DNA of 64,000 nt, taken from a bacterium (GTDB taxonomy: Bacteria; Bacillota; Clostridia; Oscillospirales; Oscillospiraceae). The stretch spans positions 1 to 64,000 of the forward strand of contig SFVI01000012.1 of assembly GCA_004560305.1 (NCBI GenBank). The letters run 5' to 3'. The position numbers were made by a program, and so were the translations under genes. The notes beneath the pieces are model-generated. The model made no database searches. It was not told the DNA's origin and worked only from the letters and a program-made list of their open reading frames with translations. This document shows, piece after piece, positions 50,076 to 59,402 of the stretch (its first letter is position 1; every line of letters starts with the position of its first letter).

Positions 50076-52502
50076 ATGGGCAAGAAAGCAATAAAATGGA
50101 TACCTGTCCTGATCGCCGCCGCTCTGCTTTGTGTTGGCTGCCAGAAGGCGCCGGAGCCCACCCCTGCGCCCACGCCGGCGGTGACGCCTGCGCCTACCCT
50201 CAGCCCGGAGGAACGGAACCGGGGGCTGGGGCAGGTGGTGATCAGCGAGTTTATGGAGAAGAACCGGGCCGCCCTCCGGGACGAGGACGGGGACTTCTCC
50301 GACTGGATCGAACTGTACAATCAGAGCGGGGAGACGGTCTCCCTGGCGGGCTGGACCATATCCGACAAGGAGAACAAGGCCGGTTGGGTCCTGCCGGAAA
50401 CCAGCCTGGATCCGGGGCAGCGGCTGCTGCTTTTCGCCTCCGGCAAGGACCGGGAAGGACAACAGCTCCATACCGATTTCGCCCTCGCCGGGGATGAGGG
50501 GGTCTACCTGCGCAATGAACACGGTACGCTCATCTCCTCTGCCCTCTGCGGCGACTGCCAGGCGGATGTGGCCATGGCTTTGCGCGCCGACGGAAGCTTT
50601 GCGCAAAGCCTGTACCCCACGCCGGGCTACGAAAACAGCCGGGCGGGCTATGAGGCTTTCCAGCAGAGCCTGAGCTGCGACAGCCCCCTGATGATCAACG
50701 AAGTGGTGGTCTATAACAGTTCCACCCTGCCCCAAAGGGGCGAGTACTACGATTGGGTGGAGCTGAAAAACGTCTCCGACCAGCCGGTGCTGCTGTCGGA
50801 CTACTGCCTGTCTGACGACCGGGATGACCCGGTAAAATTCCGCCTGCCGGAGCTGAGCCTGCAGCCGGGGGAGCTGTGGCTGGTGCTCTGCACCCAGGAG
50901 CAGCCCCTACTGGAGACCACCCTGAGCACCGGCTTCGGTCTGGATGCCGGCAATGAGCAGCTCTATCTCTCCGATACCCAGGGCCGGCTGCTGGACTACG
51001 TCTCCCTGCGGGACATCCCTTATAAGGCCAGCTACGGCCGGCAGGAGGGGGAGAAGGGCTGGTTCTACTTCGCCTCCGCCAGTCCGGGAGAAGAAAACAC
51101 CGGCGGCGGCCGCACCGTGGCGGAAAAGCCGGTAAGCCTCACAAAGGACGGGGTATTCGACAATGTGGAGGGCATCACCGTGGAACTCTCCGCTTCCGGC
51201 AGCATCCGCTATACCCTGGACGGCTCCGCCCCCACGGCGGACAGTGAGGAATATACCGGGCCCATCTATATCGATAAGACCACCGTCATTCGGGCCGTGA
51301 ACCTGGAGGAGGGCGCCCTGCCCAGCCGGACGCTGAGTCTCAGCTTTATGATCAACGAAAACCACAGCCTGCCGGTGCTGAGCCTGCTGACGGACAGCCC
51401 CCGGGAGTTTGACACGATGTACAACGGCCGCCAGAAGGGCGTCGAGCTGCCGGCCAGCCTGTCCCTCTATGACGGCAGGGAGGGCTTCACCATAGGCTGC
51501 GGCGTGTCTATGAACGGGGAGACCAGTCTGGTGCTGCCCAAGAAGAACATGTCCGTCCGCTTCCGGGACGCCTACGGTCAGGCCACCTTGAACTATGACA
51601 TCTATGGCGGCGGCGTCACGGAGTTTACCAATCTGCTGCTCCGCTCCGGCCAGGACTTCCCCCGCGCCATCATCCGCAACGAGCTGTGCCAGGAGCTTTG
51701 CGCCCAGGCCACCGACAAGGTGGTGAACCAGCGCAGCCAGTACTGCGTGCTGTACATCAACGGCGTGTATTCCGGCATCTACTCCCTAAAAGAAAAGACT
51801 AATGAGCAGCTGTATGCCAGCCTTGCCGGGGTGAGCCGGGACAGCGTCACGGTGATGGAGGCCAACGTGCCCCTGGATTCGGAATTTTATCATGAGGTGG
51901 TGGAGTTCTGCCGCTTCAACGACATGAGCCTGCCGGAGAACTACCAGCACTTCTGCGACATCTTCGATGTGGACAGCCTCATCGACTGGCTGATTCTGGA
52001 GGGCTACTGCGCCAATACGGATGTGACCTCCGGCAATGTGCGCTACTGCCGCTCCACGGAGAACGACGGAAAGTGGCGCATGATGTTCTATGACCTGGAC
52101 GCCACATTCTCCGAGCCGGCCAGCGTCTACATGAATCTGATGAGCCAGTACGCCAAGGAGAACCGCCAGGTCTCCACCTTCATTGTGCCGCTGATGGCCA
52201 ACGAGGAGTTCAAAGACCGCTTCCTGAGCCGGGCGGCGGAGCTGATGGGCAGCGTGCTGACGGTGGAGAATGTCTTTGCCGAGGCCGACCGGCTCTGCGC
52301 CATTGTCCGGCCGGAGGTGGCCCGGGACTGCGCCCGCTTTCACCGCAGCGCGGCGGAATGGGAAAACGCCGTGGAGGAGATGAAGCAGGTTTTGCTGGAC
52401 TATGACTGGCAGAAGCTGAACATCGACAATCTCTGCTCCCTCTTTGACCTGGATCAGGCCCAGCGGGAACAGTATTTCGGAGAAATTGAGAAAGACCAAT
52501 GA
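50076..52502 (+). CDS. CotH kinase-family lipoprotein with two lamin-tail domains
   Basis: 808 residues, predicted surface lipoprotein. Signal peptide with a loose lipobox CVGC (Cys22) and a Pro/Thr-rich linker (PTPAPTPAVTPAPT). Two lamin-tail domains (about 50-175: WIELYNQSGETVSLAGW; about 205-330: WVELKNVSDQPVLLSDY). A chitobiase-C-like strand region follows (SIRYTLDGSAPTADSEEYTG, about 375-395). Then the CotH protein-kinase-like domain (about 450-770) with VLYINGVYSGIYSLKEK, SLIDWLILEGYCANTDV and MMFYDLDATF, where the Asp residues would be catalytic. ATG chosen from signal peptide start; AAGGAAAGCGAG precedes it. ATGA overlap with the next gene. Confidence 0.9.
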   Translation: MGKKAIKWIPVLIAAALLCVGCQKAPEPTPAPTPAVTPAPTLSPEERNRGLGQVVISEFMEKNRAALRDEDGDFSDWIELYNQSGETVSLAGWTISDKENKAGWVLPETSLDPGQRLLLFASGKDREGQQLHTDFALAGDEGVYLRNEHGTLISSALCGDCQADVAMALRADGSFAQSLYPTPGYENSRAGYEAFQQSLSCDSPLMINEVVVYNSSTLPQRGEYYDWVELKNVSDQPVLLSDYCLSDDRDDPVKFRLPELSLQPGELWLVLCTQEQPLLETTLSTGFGLDAGNEQLYLSDTQGRLLDYVSLRDIPYKASYGRQEGEKGWFYFASASPGEENTGGGRTVAEKPVSLTKDGVFDNVEGITVELSASGSIRYTLDGSAPTADSEEYTGPIYIDKTTVIRAVNLEEGALPSRTLSLSFMINENHSLPVLSLLTDSPREFDTMYNGRQKGVELPASLSLYDGREGFTIGCGVSMNGETSLVLPKKNMSVRFRDAYGQATLNYDIYGGGVTEFTNLLLRSGQDFPRAIIRNELCQELCAQATDKVVNQRSQYCVLYINGVYSGIYSLKEKTNEQLYASLAGVSRDSVTVMEANVPLDSEFYHEVVEFCRFNDMSLPENYQHFCDIFDVDSLIDWLILEGYCANTDVTSGNVRYCRSTENDGKWRMMFYDLDATFSEPASVYMNLMSQYAKENRQVSTFIVPLMANEEFKDRFLSRAAELMGSVLTVENVFAEADRLCAIVRPEVARDCARFHRSAAEWENAVEEMKQVLLDYDWQKLNIDNLCSLFDLDQAQREQYFGEIEKDQ

Positions 52503-53221
52503 AAGAAACCAAATTCACCTTCCAGCGCTATGAGAAAAAATACCTGCTGAGCCGGGAAAAGTACCAGGCCCTGTGGCAGGAGATGGAGCCCCTTGTGGAG
52601 CCGGACCGCTTTTTCCAGAGCACGGTGTGCAGCGTGTATTACGACTGGGAGGATTTCCGCCTGATCCGGCATTCTCTGGACAAGCCGGTGTACAAAGAGA
52701 AGCTGCGCCTGCGCAGCTACAATGTGCCCGGGCCGGAGGACCCGGTCTTTGTGGAGCTGAAGAAAAAATACAAGGGCGTGGTGTACAAGCGCCGGGTGGC
52801 CATGGCTGCCGCCGAGGCGGAGGCCTGGCTGGCCGGGGCGGCCCCCGCCCCGGACCAGGGCCAGATCAGCCGGGAGATTGACTGGTTCCTGAAAACCAAC
52901 CCGGTCAGCCCCCGGGTGCTCATCGCCTGTGACCGCCGGGCCTATGTGGCCAGGGAGGATGAGGAGCTGCGCATTACCTTTGACAGCGCCATCCGATGGC
53001 GGGACACGGACCTGAGCCTTACCGCCGGAGACCAGGGGCAGGAGCTGCTCTCTGACGGCCAGGTGCTGATGGAGATCAAGCTGCCGGAGGCGGCGCCCCT
53101 GTGGCTGGCCCATATGCTCAGCCGCCTGGAGGTCTTTCCCCGGGGCTTTTCCAAATACGGCCAATGCTATCAGAAGGAACTGGTAGAAAAATATTTTGAC
53201 GGAGTGATGGTAATTGCTTAG
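52499..53221 (+). CDS. VTC-type polyphosphate polymerase domain protein
   Basis: 240-residue soluble protein with the VTC tunnel domain that makes polyphosphate from ATP in yeast Vtc4. Residues matching that active site can be seen: KLRLRSYN (Arg pair, about 62-69), VFVELKKKYKGVVYKRR (about 81-97), LMEIKLPE (Glu near 190) and FSKYGQCYQKE (Lys near 218). No membrane segment or signal. Overlaps the CotH gene by 4 nt and the next gene by 8 nt. Activity is predicted only. Confidence 0.88.
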   Translation: MKETKFTFQRYEKKYLLSREKYQALWQEMEPLVEPDRFFQSTVCSVYYDWEDFRLIRHSLDKPVYKEKLRLRSYNVPGPEDPVFVELKKKYKGVVYKRRVAMAAAEAEAWLAGAAPAPDQGQISREIDWFLKTNPVSPRVLIACDRRAYVAREDEELRITFDSAIRWRDTDLSLTAGDQGQELLSDGQVLMEIKLPEAAPLWLAHMLSRLEVFPRGFSKYGQCYQKELVEKYFDGVMVIA

Positions 53222-53876
53222 CAGCGTAATCAACGGGATCGTGACGGTCCCCAGTTTTCTGATCTGTGTCCTGTCGGCCCTGGTGCTGGGCCTGCTGACC
53301 GCCCTGGTGTTCACCGCCCGGAGCTATCACACCGGCTCGCTGACCATATCCCTGGCCCTGCTGCCGCCGGTGGTGACGGTGGTGATCATGCTGGTCAACG
53401 GCAATGTGGGCGCGGGGCTTGCCGTGGCGGGCACCTTCGCCCTGGTGCGCTTCCGCAGCGTGCCGGGTACGGCCAGGGAGATCACCGGGCTGTTTTTGTC
53501 CGTGTCCCTGGGCCTGGCCTGCGGCATGGGCTATGTGGGCCTGGCGGCGCTGTTTTTCGTGATCATGGGGGCCACGGTGCTGATCCTGGGCCGGCTCCGC
53601 TTCGGCGAGGGCAGCCCCGCCTGCCGCCAGCTGAAGATCACCATTCCTGAAAATCTGGACTACGAGGGCCTGTTTGACGATCTGTTCCGGCAGTACACCC
53701 TCTCCCATGAGCTGGTGCGGGTCAGGACCATCAACATGGGCACCCTGTATGAGCTGTGCTATGAGGTGCGCCTGAAGGACGCCGGCATCAGCAAGGCCTT
53801 TCTGGATGAGATCCGCTGCCGCAACGGAAACCTGACCGTCATCTGCGGCCGGGAAAAGGATAAGGACATGATATGA
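53214..53876 (+). CDS. DUF4956 membrane protein
   Basis: 220 residues, function unknown. Three or four hydrophobic helices in the first 125 residues, with the conserved patch TFALVRFRSVPGTAREIT (about 76-93) between them; a soluble C-terminal alpha/beta domain follows. The RFRSxPGTxREI patch looks like the charged loop of MgtC-like membrane proteins. TTG start inside the end of the VTC gene, with GGAG 9 nt upstream. ATGA overlap with the following lipoprotein gene. The constant pairing with VTC suggests it could move or anchor polyphosphate (inference). Confidence 0.85.
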   Translation: MLSSVINGIVTVPSFLICVLSALVLGLLTALVFTARSYHTGSLTISLALLPPVVTVVIMLVNGNVGAGLAVAGTFALVRFRSVPGTAREITGLFLSVSLGLACGMGYVGLAALFFVIMGATVLILGRLRFGEGSPACRQLKITIPENLDYEGLFDDLFRQYTLSHELVRVRTINMGTLYELCYEVRLKDAGISKAFLDEIRCRNGNLTVICGREKDKDMI

Positions 53877-55054
53877 AAAGAGTTGTTGTTTGTTTCCTGC
53901 TGCTGTGTCTGAGCCTGGGGCTTTGCGCCTGCGGCGGCACGGGTCAGCCCAGCGGCGGCACGGAGTTGGAGCAGCTCTGCGCCAAGGCCACCACTGTGAC
54001 CCTCAGCGACGCCGGCGCGGAGATCAAGGGCCCCGGCGCCCGCTTTGAAAACGGCGTTGTCACCATCAGCACCGGCGGGGCCTACCGCCTCAGCGGCAGC
54101 CTTTCTGACGGACAGGTGGTGGTGAATACCGGCGAGGAGAAGCAGGACGTGCAGCTGATTCTGGACGGTGTCAGTCTCCGCTGCGCCGGTGACGCCGCCC
54201 TGTATATCCGGCGGGCGGGGGACACGGACATTTACACCATGCCCGATACGGAGAACCGACTGGTCTCCGGCACGGAGCGGGAGCTGGTGGCCGACCCCAA
54301 TGCCAGCGGCGCGGCCCTGCAGGCGGAGGACGACATTGATCTCCAAGGCCCCGGTGCTTTGATTGTGGAAGGTTATCTCAACAACGGCATCGGCTGCAAG
54401 AACGATATTGACTTTCGCGGCGGCAGCTGTACCATCGTTGCCGTCAACAACGGCCTCAAGGGCAACGAGAGCGTGGAAATCAGCGGCGGCAGCCTGTCCA
54501 TCCGGTGCGGCAACGAGGGCATCAAGACCGATGACGCCGAGAAAGAGGGCAAAGGCAATATCCGCATTACCGGCGGTAGCGTTACCATTGCGGCCGGGGA
54601 TCAGGGGCTTTGCGCCATAAAGGATATCCAGATCGCCGGCGGGCAGCTGGAAGTCCGGGCCCAGGCCGACGGCCTGAAGGCCGGGGACAAGAGCGCCCCC
54701 GGCAGGGTGGAGATTGCCGGCGGGGACAGCACCATCGTCTCCGGCAACGACGGCATTGACGCCGCGGCGCTGAGCATCAGCGGCGGCAGTCTGCTGGCCC
54801 TGGGCCGGGACAAGGACATCAAGCCCACGGTGGAGGCCGCGATCCCCTGCTACGCCGGGCAATTGAAGGTGCAGGAAGGCGAGGGCTTTGCCCTTCGGGA
54901 CGCAAAAGGGGAGAGCCTCTGCGAGCTTGACCCGGGGCGGGAGATCAAATCCGCCTTTCTGGCCCTTGACGGTATGGAGAGCGGGGCAAGCTACGCCCTC
55001 ATGACCGGGGCCGCCGGCAGCATGAAGCAGACCGGCACCATCACCCTGCCCTGA
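53873..55054 (+). CDS. Beta-helix carbohydrate-binding lipoprotein (Cthe_2159-like, DUF4353)
   Basis: 393 residues, predicted surface lipoprotein with LCAC lipobox (Cys20). After about 40 residues a repeating pattern of short Gly/Ser-turn strands runs to the end (ISGGSLSIRCGNEGIKTD, ITGGSVTIAAGDQGL, IAGGDSTIVSGNDGID, ISGGSLLALG), the mark of a right-handed parallel beta-helix. The fold resembles Clostridium thermocellum Cthe_2159, which binds acidic polysaccharides. Last gene of the CotH operon. Confidence 0.85.
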   Translation: MKRVVVCFLLLCLSLGLCACGGTGQPSGGTELEQLCAKATTVTLSDAGAEIKGPGARFENGVVTISTGGAYRLSGSLSDGQVVVNTGEEKQDVQLILDGVSLRCAGDAALYIRRAGDTDIYTMPDTENRLVSGTERELVADPNASGAALQAEDDIDLQGPGALIVEGYLNNGIGCKNDIDFRGGSCTIVAVNNGLKGNESVEISGGSLSIRCGNEGIKTDDAEKEGKGNIRITGGSVTIAAGDQGLCAIKDIQIAGGQLEVRAQADGLKAGDKSAPGRVEIAGGDSTIVSGNDGIDAAALSISGGSLLALGRDKDIKPTVEAAIPCYAGQLKVQEGEGFALRDAKGESLCELDPGREIKSAFLALDGMESGASYALMTGAAGSMKQTGTITLP

Positions 55055-55058
55055 GAGC

Positions 55059-55101
55059 AAGCAAAAGTATCGCCGGGCGTAGCCCGGCGATACTTTTGCT
55101 T
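55059..55101 (+). terminator. CotH operon terminator
   Basis: Perfect 20-bp stem starting AAGCAAAAGTATCGCC with a 3-nt loop, directly after the operon's last stop codon. Confidence 0.88.
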
Positions 55102-55114
55102 AAAAATGGATCAC

Positions 55115-55148
55115 AAAAAATCACCAGGCCGAAGCCTGGTGATTTTTT
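55115..55148 (-). terminator. Pyruvate oxidoreductase terminator
   Basis: 15-bp stem AAAAAATCACCAGGC / GCCTGGTGATTTTTT with loop CGAA, T-runs on both strands. It probably stops read-through from both sides. Confidence 0.9.
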
Positions 55149-55163
55149 CTATGGGTTTGGAGA

Positions 55164-58100
55164 TTACTCGTAGAGGGAGACCAGCTTCATCAGGTGGTCA
55201 TAGCGCTCCTTGGCGTTGGCCTCGGAAGCGGCAAACAGACGGTCTGCACGCTCGGGGAACTCGCGGGTCAGACGGCTGTAGCGGGCCTCGTTCATCAGGA
55301 ACTCCTGGTAGCCGCCGGCGGGAGCCTTGCTGTCCAGAGTGAACTGCTTCTCGGCGTTGGGGTTGAAGCGGAACAGGTTCCAGTAGCCGCACTTGACAGC
55401 CTTGTCCATCTCCTTCTGGCAGTTCTCCATGCCGCCCTTGATGCTGTGCATCTCGCAGGGAGCGTAGGCGATGATGAGGGAGGGACCCTTGTGGGCCTCA
55501 GCCTCGGCAATGGCCTTCAGGGTCTGGACCTTGTTGGCGCCCATGGCGATCTGAGCCACGTAGACGTAGCCGTAGGTCATGGCGATCTCAGCCAGAGACT
55601 TGGACTTGATCTCCTTGCCGGCTGCGGCGAACTGAGCCACCTGGCCGATGTTGGAGGCCTTGGAGGCCTGGCCGCCGGTGTTGGAGTAAACCTCGGTGTT
55701 GAACACGAAGATGTTCACATCTTCGCCGGAGGCGAGCACATGGTCGACGCCGCCGAAGCCGATGTCGAAGGCCCAGCCGTCACCACCGAAGATCCAGCAG
55801 GACTTCTTGTTCAGGAAGTCTTTCTTCTTCAGGATCTCAGCAGCAGCGTCGCAGCAGGCACCGTTCTGCTCCAGCAGGGCGATGAGGCGCTTGCTGGGCT
55901 CCTGGTTGGTGTTGCCGTCGTCGTAGGTGGCCAGATAATCCTGGGCGGCCTGCTTCAGCTCCTCGCTGGAAGCGTTGGCGGCAATGTATTCCACGTTGGG
56001 CTTCAGATCATCGCGGATCTTCTTCTGGCCCAGGTACATACCGAGACCGTGCTCAGCGTTGTCCTCGAACAGGGAGTTTGCCCATGCGGGGCCGTGGCCG
56101 TCCTTGTTGACGGTGTAGGGAGAGGTGGCAGCGGGACCGCCCCAGATGGAGGAGCAGCCGGTGGCGTTGGAGATGAGCATATGGTCGCCGAACAGCTGGG
56201 TGACAAGACGGGCGTAGCTGGTCTCGGCGCAGCCGGCGCAGGAGCCGGAGAACTCCAGGTAGGGCTGAGCAAACTGGCTGAACTTCACATCGGTGGGAGC
56301 GAACATATCCTTCTTCTCGGAGACATTGGCAACCATGTAGTCGAAGACTTCCTGCTGCTCGATCTGGCTCTCCATGGGAACCATCTCAATGGCGTGGACG
56401 CCGCACTGGCCGACGCAGACGCCGCAGCCCATGCAGTCCAGAGGAGACACGGCCATGGTGTACTTGTAGGTATCCTTGCCCTTGCCGACCTTGATGGGAA
56501 CGATGCTGGCGGCAGCGGGAGCTGCGGCAGCCTCTTCCTCGGTCAGAGCGAAGGGACGGATGGTGGCGTGGGGGCAGACGAAGGCGCACTGGTTGCACTG
56601 CACGCACTTGGAAGAATCCCACTTGGGAACGGAGACGGCGATGCCGCGCTTCTCGTAGGCAGCGGCGCCCAGCTCAAAGGTACCGTCAGCATGGTCAACG
56701 AAGGCGGAGACAGGAAGGCTGTCGCCATCCATCTTGTCCACGGGGTCCAGAATGCTGGAGACCATCTTCACGGTCTTCTCGCGGCCGGTCTTGGCAGCCT
56801 CGGTCTTGTGATCCTCGGCCTCGGCCCAGGAAGCGGGGACCTCCACCTTGACGTAGGCGGTGGCGCCGGCATCGATGGCGGCATAGTTCATGTCCACCAC
56901 GTCCTGGCCCTTCTTCAGGTAGGAGTGGAGGGCGGCATCCTTCATGTACTGGATGGCCTCAGCCTCGGGCATGACCTTTGCCAGGGAGAAGAAGGCGGAC
57001 TGGAGGATGGTGTTGGTGCGCTTGCCCATGCCGATCTTCTTGGCCAGGTCGATGGCGTTGATCATGTACAGCTGGATGTTGTTCTTGGCGATGTAGCGCT
57101 TGGAAGCGGCATCCAGATGATGCTCCAGCTCCTCAAAGCTCCACTGGCAGTTGACCAGGAACACGCCGCCGGGCTTCACGTCACGGACGATGGGGAAGCC
57201 TTTGGTGATGTAGGAGGGAACATGGCAGGCAACGAAGTCGGCCTTGTTGATGTAGTAGGGGCTCTTGATGGGCTTGTCGCCGAAGCGCAGGTGGCTGATG
57301 GTGACGCCGCCAGTCTTCTTGGAGTCATACTGGAAGTAAGCCTGAACGAACTTGTCAGTATGGTCGCCGATGATCTTGATGGAGTTCTTGTTGGCGCCAA
57401 CGGTGCCGTCGCCGCCCAGACCCCAGAACTTGCACTCGATGGTGCCCTCGGCTGCGGTGTTGGGAGCGGGAACTTCCTCGAGGGACATATGGGTCACATC
57501 GTCGATGATGCCCAGGGTGAACTGACGCTTGGCATCGCTCTTCTTCAGCTCGTTGTACACGGCGAAGACGGAGGAAGGAGGCGTATCCTTGGAGCCAAGG
57601 CCGTAGCGGCCGCCGATAACGGTGACGTCGTTCATGCCGGCATTGCGCAGCGCGGTGACAACATCCAGGTAGAGAGGCTCGCCCTGGGCGCCAGGCTCCT
57701 TGGTGCGGTCAAGAACAGCGATCTTCTTGGCGGTGGCGGGGATGGCGGCGATCAGCTTATCGGGGCAGAAGGGACGGTACAGGCGGCACTTCACCAGGCC
57801 AACCTTCTCGCCCTGGGCGGTCAGGTAGTCAATGACTTCCTCGGCCACGTCGCAGATGGAGCCCATGGCCACGATGACCCGGTCAGCATCGGGAGCGCCG
57901 TAGTAGTTGAACAGCTGGTAATCGGTGCCCAGCTTGGCGTTGATCTTGCCCATGTACTCCTCCACGATGGCGGGAACGGCCTCGTAGTAGGTGTTGGAAG
58001 CCTCACGGTTCTGGAAGAAGATGTCGCCGTTCTCGTGGGAACCGCGCATCACGGGGTGCTGGGAGTTCAGGGCGCGGGCGCGGAAGGCCTCAACAGCGTC

Positions 58101-58691
58101 CATATCCACCATGTCCTTCAGATCCTCGTAGTCCCAGACCTGGATCTTCTGCAGCTCGTGGGAGGTGCGGAAGCCGTCGAAGAAGTTGAGGAAGGGAACG
58201 CGGCCCTTGATGGCAGCCAGGTGGGCAACGGGGGCCAGGTCCATGACTTCCTGGACGTTGGACTCAGCCAGCATGGCAAAGCCGGTCTGGCGGCAGGCCA
58301 TAACGTCGCTGTGGTCGCCAAAGATGTTCAGGGTGTGGCTGGCAAGGGTACGGGCGCTGACGTGGAACACGCCGGGCAGCAGCTCGCCTGCGATCTTGTA
58401 CATGTTGGGGATCATCAGCAGAAGGCCCTGGGAGGCAGTGTAGGTGGTGGTCAAAGCACCTGCATTCAGGGAGCCGTGAACAGCACCGGCGGCACCGGAC
58501 TCAGCCTGCATCTCCTGCACCTTGACGGTGGAGCCGAAGATGTTCTTCCGGCCGGCGGCGGACCACTGGTCCACATAGTCGGCCATGGGGCTGGAGGGAG
58601 TGATGGGGTAGATAGCTGCGACTTCGGTGAATGCGTAGGATACGTGGGCGGCCGCAGTGTTGCCGTCCATCGTCTTGAAGTGTCTCTGCAT
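55164..58691 (-). CDS. Pyruvate:ferredoxin (flavodoxin) oxidoreductase
   Basis: Decarboxylates pyruvate to acetyl-CoA and reduces ferredoxin; a key enzyme of strict anaerobes. About 1175 residues, the single-chain homodimeric form. Start region MDGNTAAAHVSYAFTEVAAIYPITPSSPMAD (pyruvate domain). Two 4Fe-4S motifs, CVQCNQCAFVCP and CMGCGVCVGQC (about 680-760), and thiamine-diphosphate binding GDGWAFDIGFGGVDH with NTEVYSNTGGQ near 970-1000. ATG at 58691 chosen: GGAGATG lies 9 nt upstream. Strong codon bias. Confidence 0.97.
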   Translation of the reverse strand: MQRHFKTMDGNTAAAHVSYAFTEVAAIYPITPSSPMADYVDQWSAAGRKNIFGSTVKVQEMQAESGAAGAVHGSLNAGALTTTYTASQGLLLMIPNMYKIAGELLPGVFHVSARTLASHTLNIFGDHSDVMACRQTGFAMLAESNVQEVMDLAPVAHLAAIKGRVPFLNFFDGFRTSHELQKIQVWDYEDLKDMVDMDAVEAFRARALNSQHPVMRGSHENGDIFFQNREASNTYYEAVPAIVEEYMGKINAKLGTDYQLFNYYGAPDADRVIVAMGSICDVAEEVIDYLTAQGEKVGLVKCRLYRPFCPDKLIAAIPATAKKIAVLDRTKEPGAQGEPLYLDVVTALRNAGMNDVTVIGGRYGLGSKDTPPSSVFAVYNELKKSDAKRQFTLGIIDDVTHMSLEEVPAPNTAAEGTIECKFWGLGGDGTVGANKNSIKIIGDHTDKFVQAYFQYDSKKTGGVTISHLRFGDKPIKSPYYINKADFVACHVPSYITKGFPIVRDVKPGGVFLVNCQWSFEELEHHLDAASKRYIAKNNIQLYMINAIDLAKKIGMGKRTNTILQSAFFSLAKVMPEAEAIQYMKDAALHSYLKKGQDVVDMNYAAIDAGATAYVKVEVPASWAEAEDHKTEAAKTGREKTVKMVSSILDPVDKMDGDSLPVSAFVDHADGTFELGAAAYEKRGIAVSVPKWDSSKCVQCNQCAFVCPHATIRPFALTEEEAAAAPAAASIVPIKVGKGKDTYKYTMAVSPLDCMGCGVCVGQCGVHAIEMVPMESQIEQQEVFDYMVANVSEKKDMFAPTDVKFSQFAQPYLEFSGSCAGCAETSYARLVTQLFGDHMLISNATGCSSIWGGPAATSPYTVNKDGHGPAWANSLFEDNAEHGLGMYLGQKKIRDDLKPNVEYIAANASSEELKQAAQDYLATYDDGNTNQEPSKRLIALLEQNGACCDAAAEILKKKDFLNKKSCWIFGGDGWAFDIGFGGVDHVLASGEDVNIFVFNTEVYSNTGGQASKASNIGQVAQFAAAGKEIKSKSLAEIAMTYGYVYVAQIAMGANKVQTLKAIAEAEAHKGPSLIIAYAPCEMHSIKGGMENCQKEMDKAVKCGYWNLFRFNPNAEKQFTLDSKAPAGGYQEFLMNEARYSRLTREFPERADRLFAASEANAKERYDHLMKLVSLYE

Positions 58692-58755
58692 GTCTATTTT
58701 CATCTCCATATAAAAATATTGCAAACTCGCCCATGACAGAATCATAAGCAGTATC

Positions 58756-58784
58756 ATTTTAACATCAAGCTGTCAAATTGTAAA
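58756..58784 (-). promoter_or_regulatory. Pyruvate oxidoreductase promoter
   Basis: Minus-strand TTTACA (58784-58779), a 17-nt spacer and TAAAAT (58761-58756). The intergenic DNA to 59013 is AT-rich and otherwise holds only the opposite promoter. Confidence 0.72.
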
Positions 58785-58910
58785 CACATTCGAGCAAGAA
58801 TTATCTTGTAAAATTCTACTGAATTTGTCTCTGTCTGGAGCGAAAATTAAAGTCTTTTGCGGTATATTGTCAAAAAGCTTCTAAAATTTGAACAGTTCAC
58901 ATTTTTCACC

Positions 58911-58939
58911 TTGTGCTTTTCCTCCTTTTGTATTATAAT
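58911..58939 (+). promoter_or_regulatory. asp23-fakA promoter
   Basis: TTGTGC, a 17-nt spacer and TATAAT (58934-58939). Confidence 0.7.
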
Positions 58940-59013
58940 ACAATCTCGGTTTTATGACTTGAGTTTTTTTAATGAATGTCAAATAACGGCCTGAAGAAAG
59001 GAGCAGTCAGCAA

Positions 59014-59364
59014 ATGGTGAACATTACCAACGATATGGGCAACATCAGCATCACCAGCGAGGTGTTCATGAATCTGGCGGGCGACGCGGCCACAAGCTGC
59101 TTTGGCGTTAAGGGTATGGCCGGGCGCAGCAAGGAGGGAGGCCCTTTGCAGCTGCTGCGAAGGGAATCCATGTCCAGGGGCGTGGGCGTCAGCTTTAATG
59201 ACGACGGCAGCATTTCTCTTGAACTGCATATCGGCGTGGACCACGGCGTAAACATCTGTGCCGTTTCCCGCAGCATTATGAACGAGGTCAGCTATAAGCT
59301 TTCCAAATCCACCGGCGTTCCCGTCAAGAGAGTGGATGTGTATATAGATACTATCATCGGATAA
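59014..59364 (+). CDS. Asp23/Gls24 family protein (YloU-like)
   Basis: 116 residues. Family strings: ISITSEVFMNLAGDAATSCFGVKGMAG (about 11-37) and LELHIGVDHGVNICAVSRSIMNEVSYKLSKSTGVPVKRVDVYID in the C-terminal half. Related proteins occur as pairs and are membrane-associated or stress-linked; the exact role is unknown. AGAAAGGAG precedes the start (GAGCAGTCAGCAA spacer). It is always next to the DAK2-domain kinase gene that follows, as in B. subtilis yloU-yloV. Confidence 0.92.
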   Translation: MVNITNDMGNISITSEVFMNLAGDAATSCFGVKGMAGRSKEGGPLQLLRRESMSRGVGVSFNDDGSISLELHIGVDHGVNICAVSRSIMNEVSYKLSKSTGVPVKRVDVYIDTIIG

Positions 59365-59402
59365 TTCCTTTGCAGGATATCCCCACCGGAGGTGCTTTTT
59401 AC

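Noticed and set aside
55194..58736. 1180-codon open frame opposite pyruvate:ferredoxin oxidoreductase
   Set aside because: Antisense shadow of a highly biased gene; composition is Gly/Val/His repeats and no domain is seen, while the opposite strand encodes a complete known enzyme.
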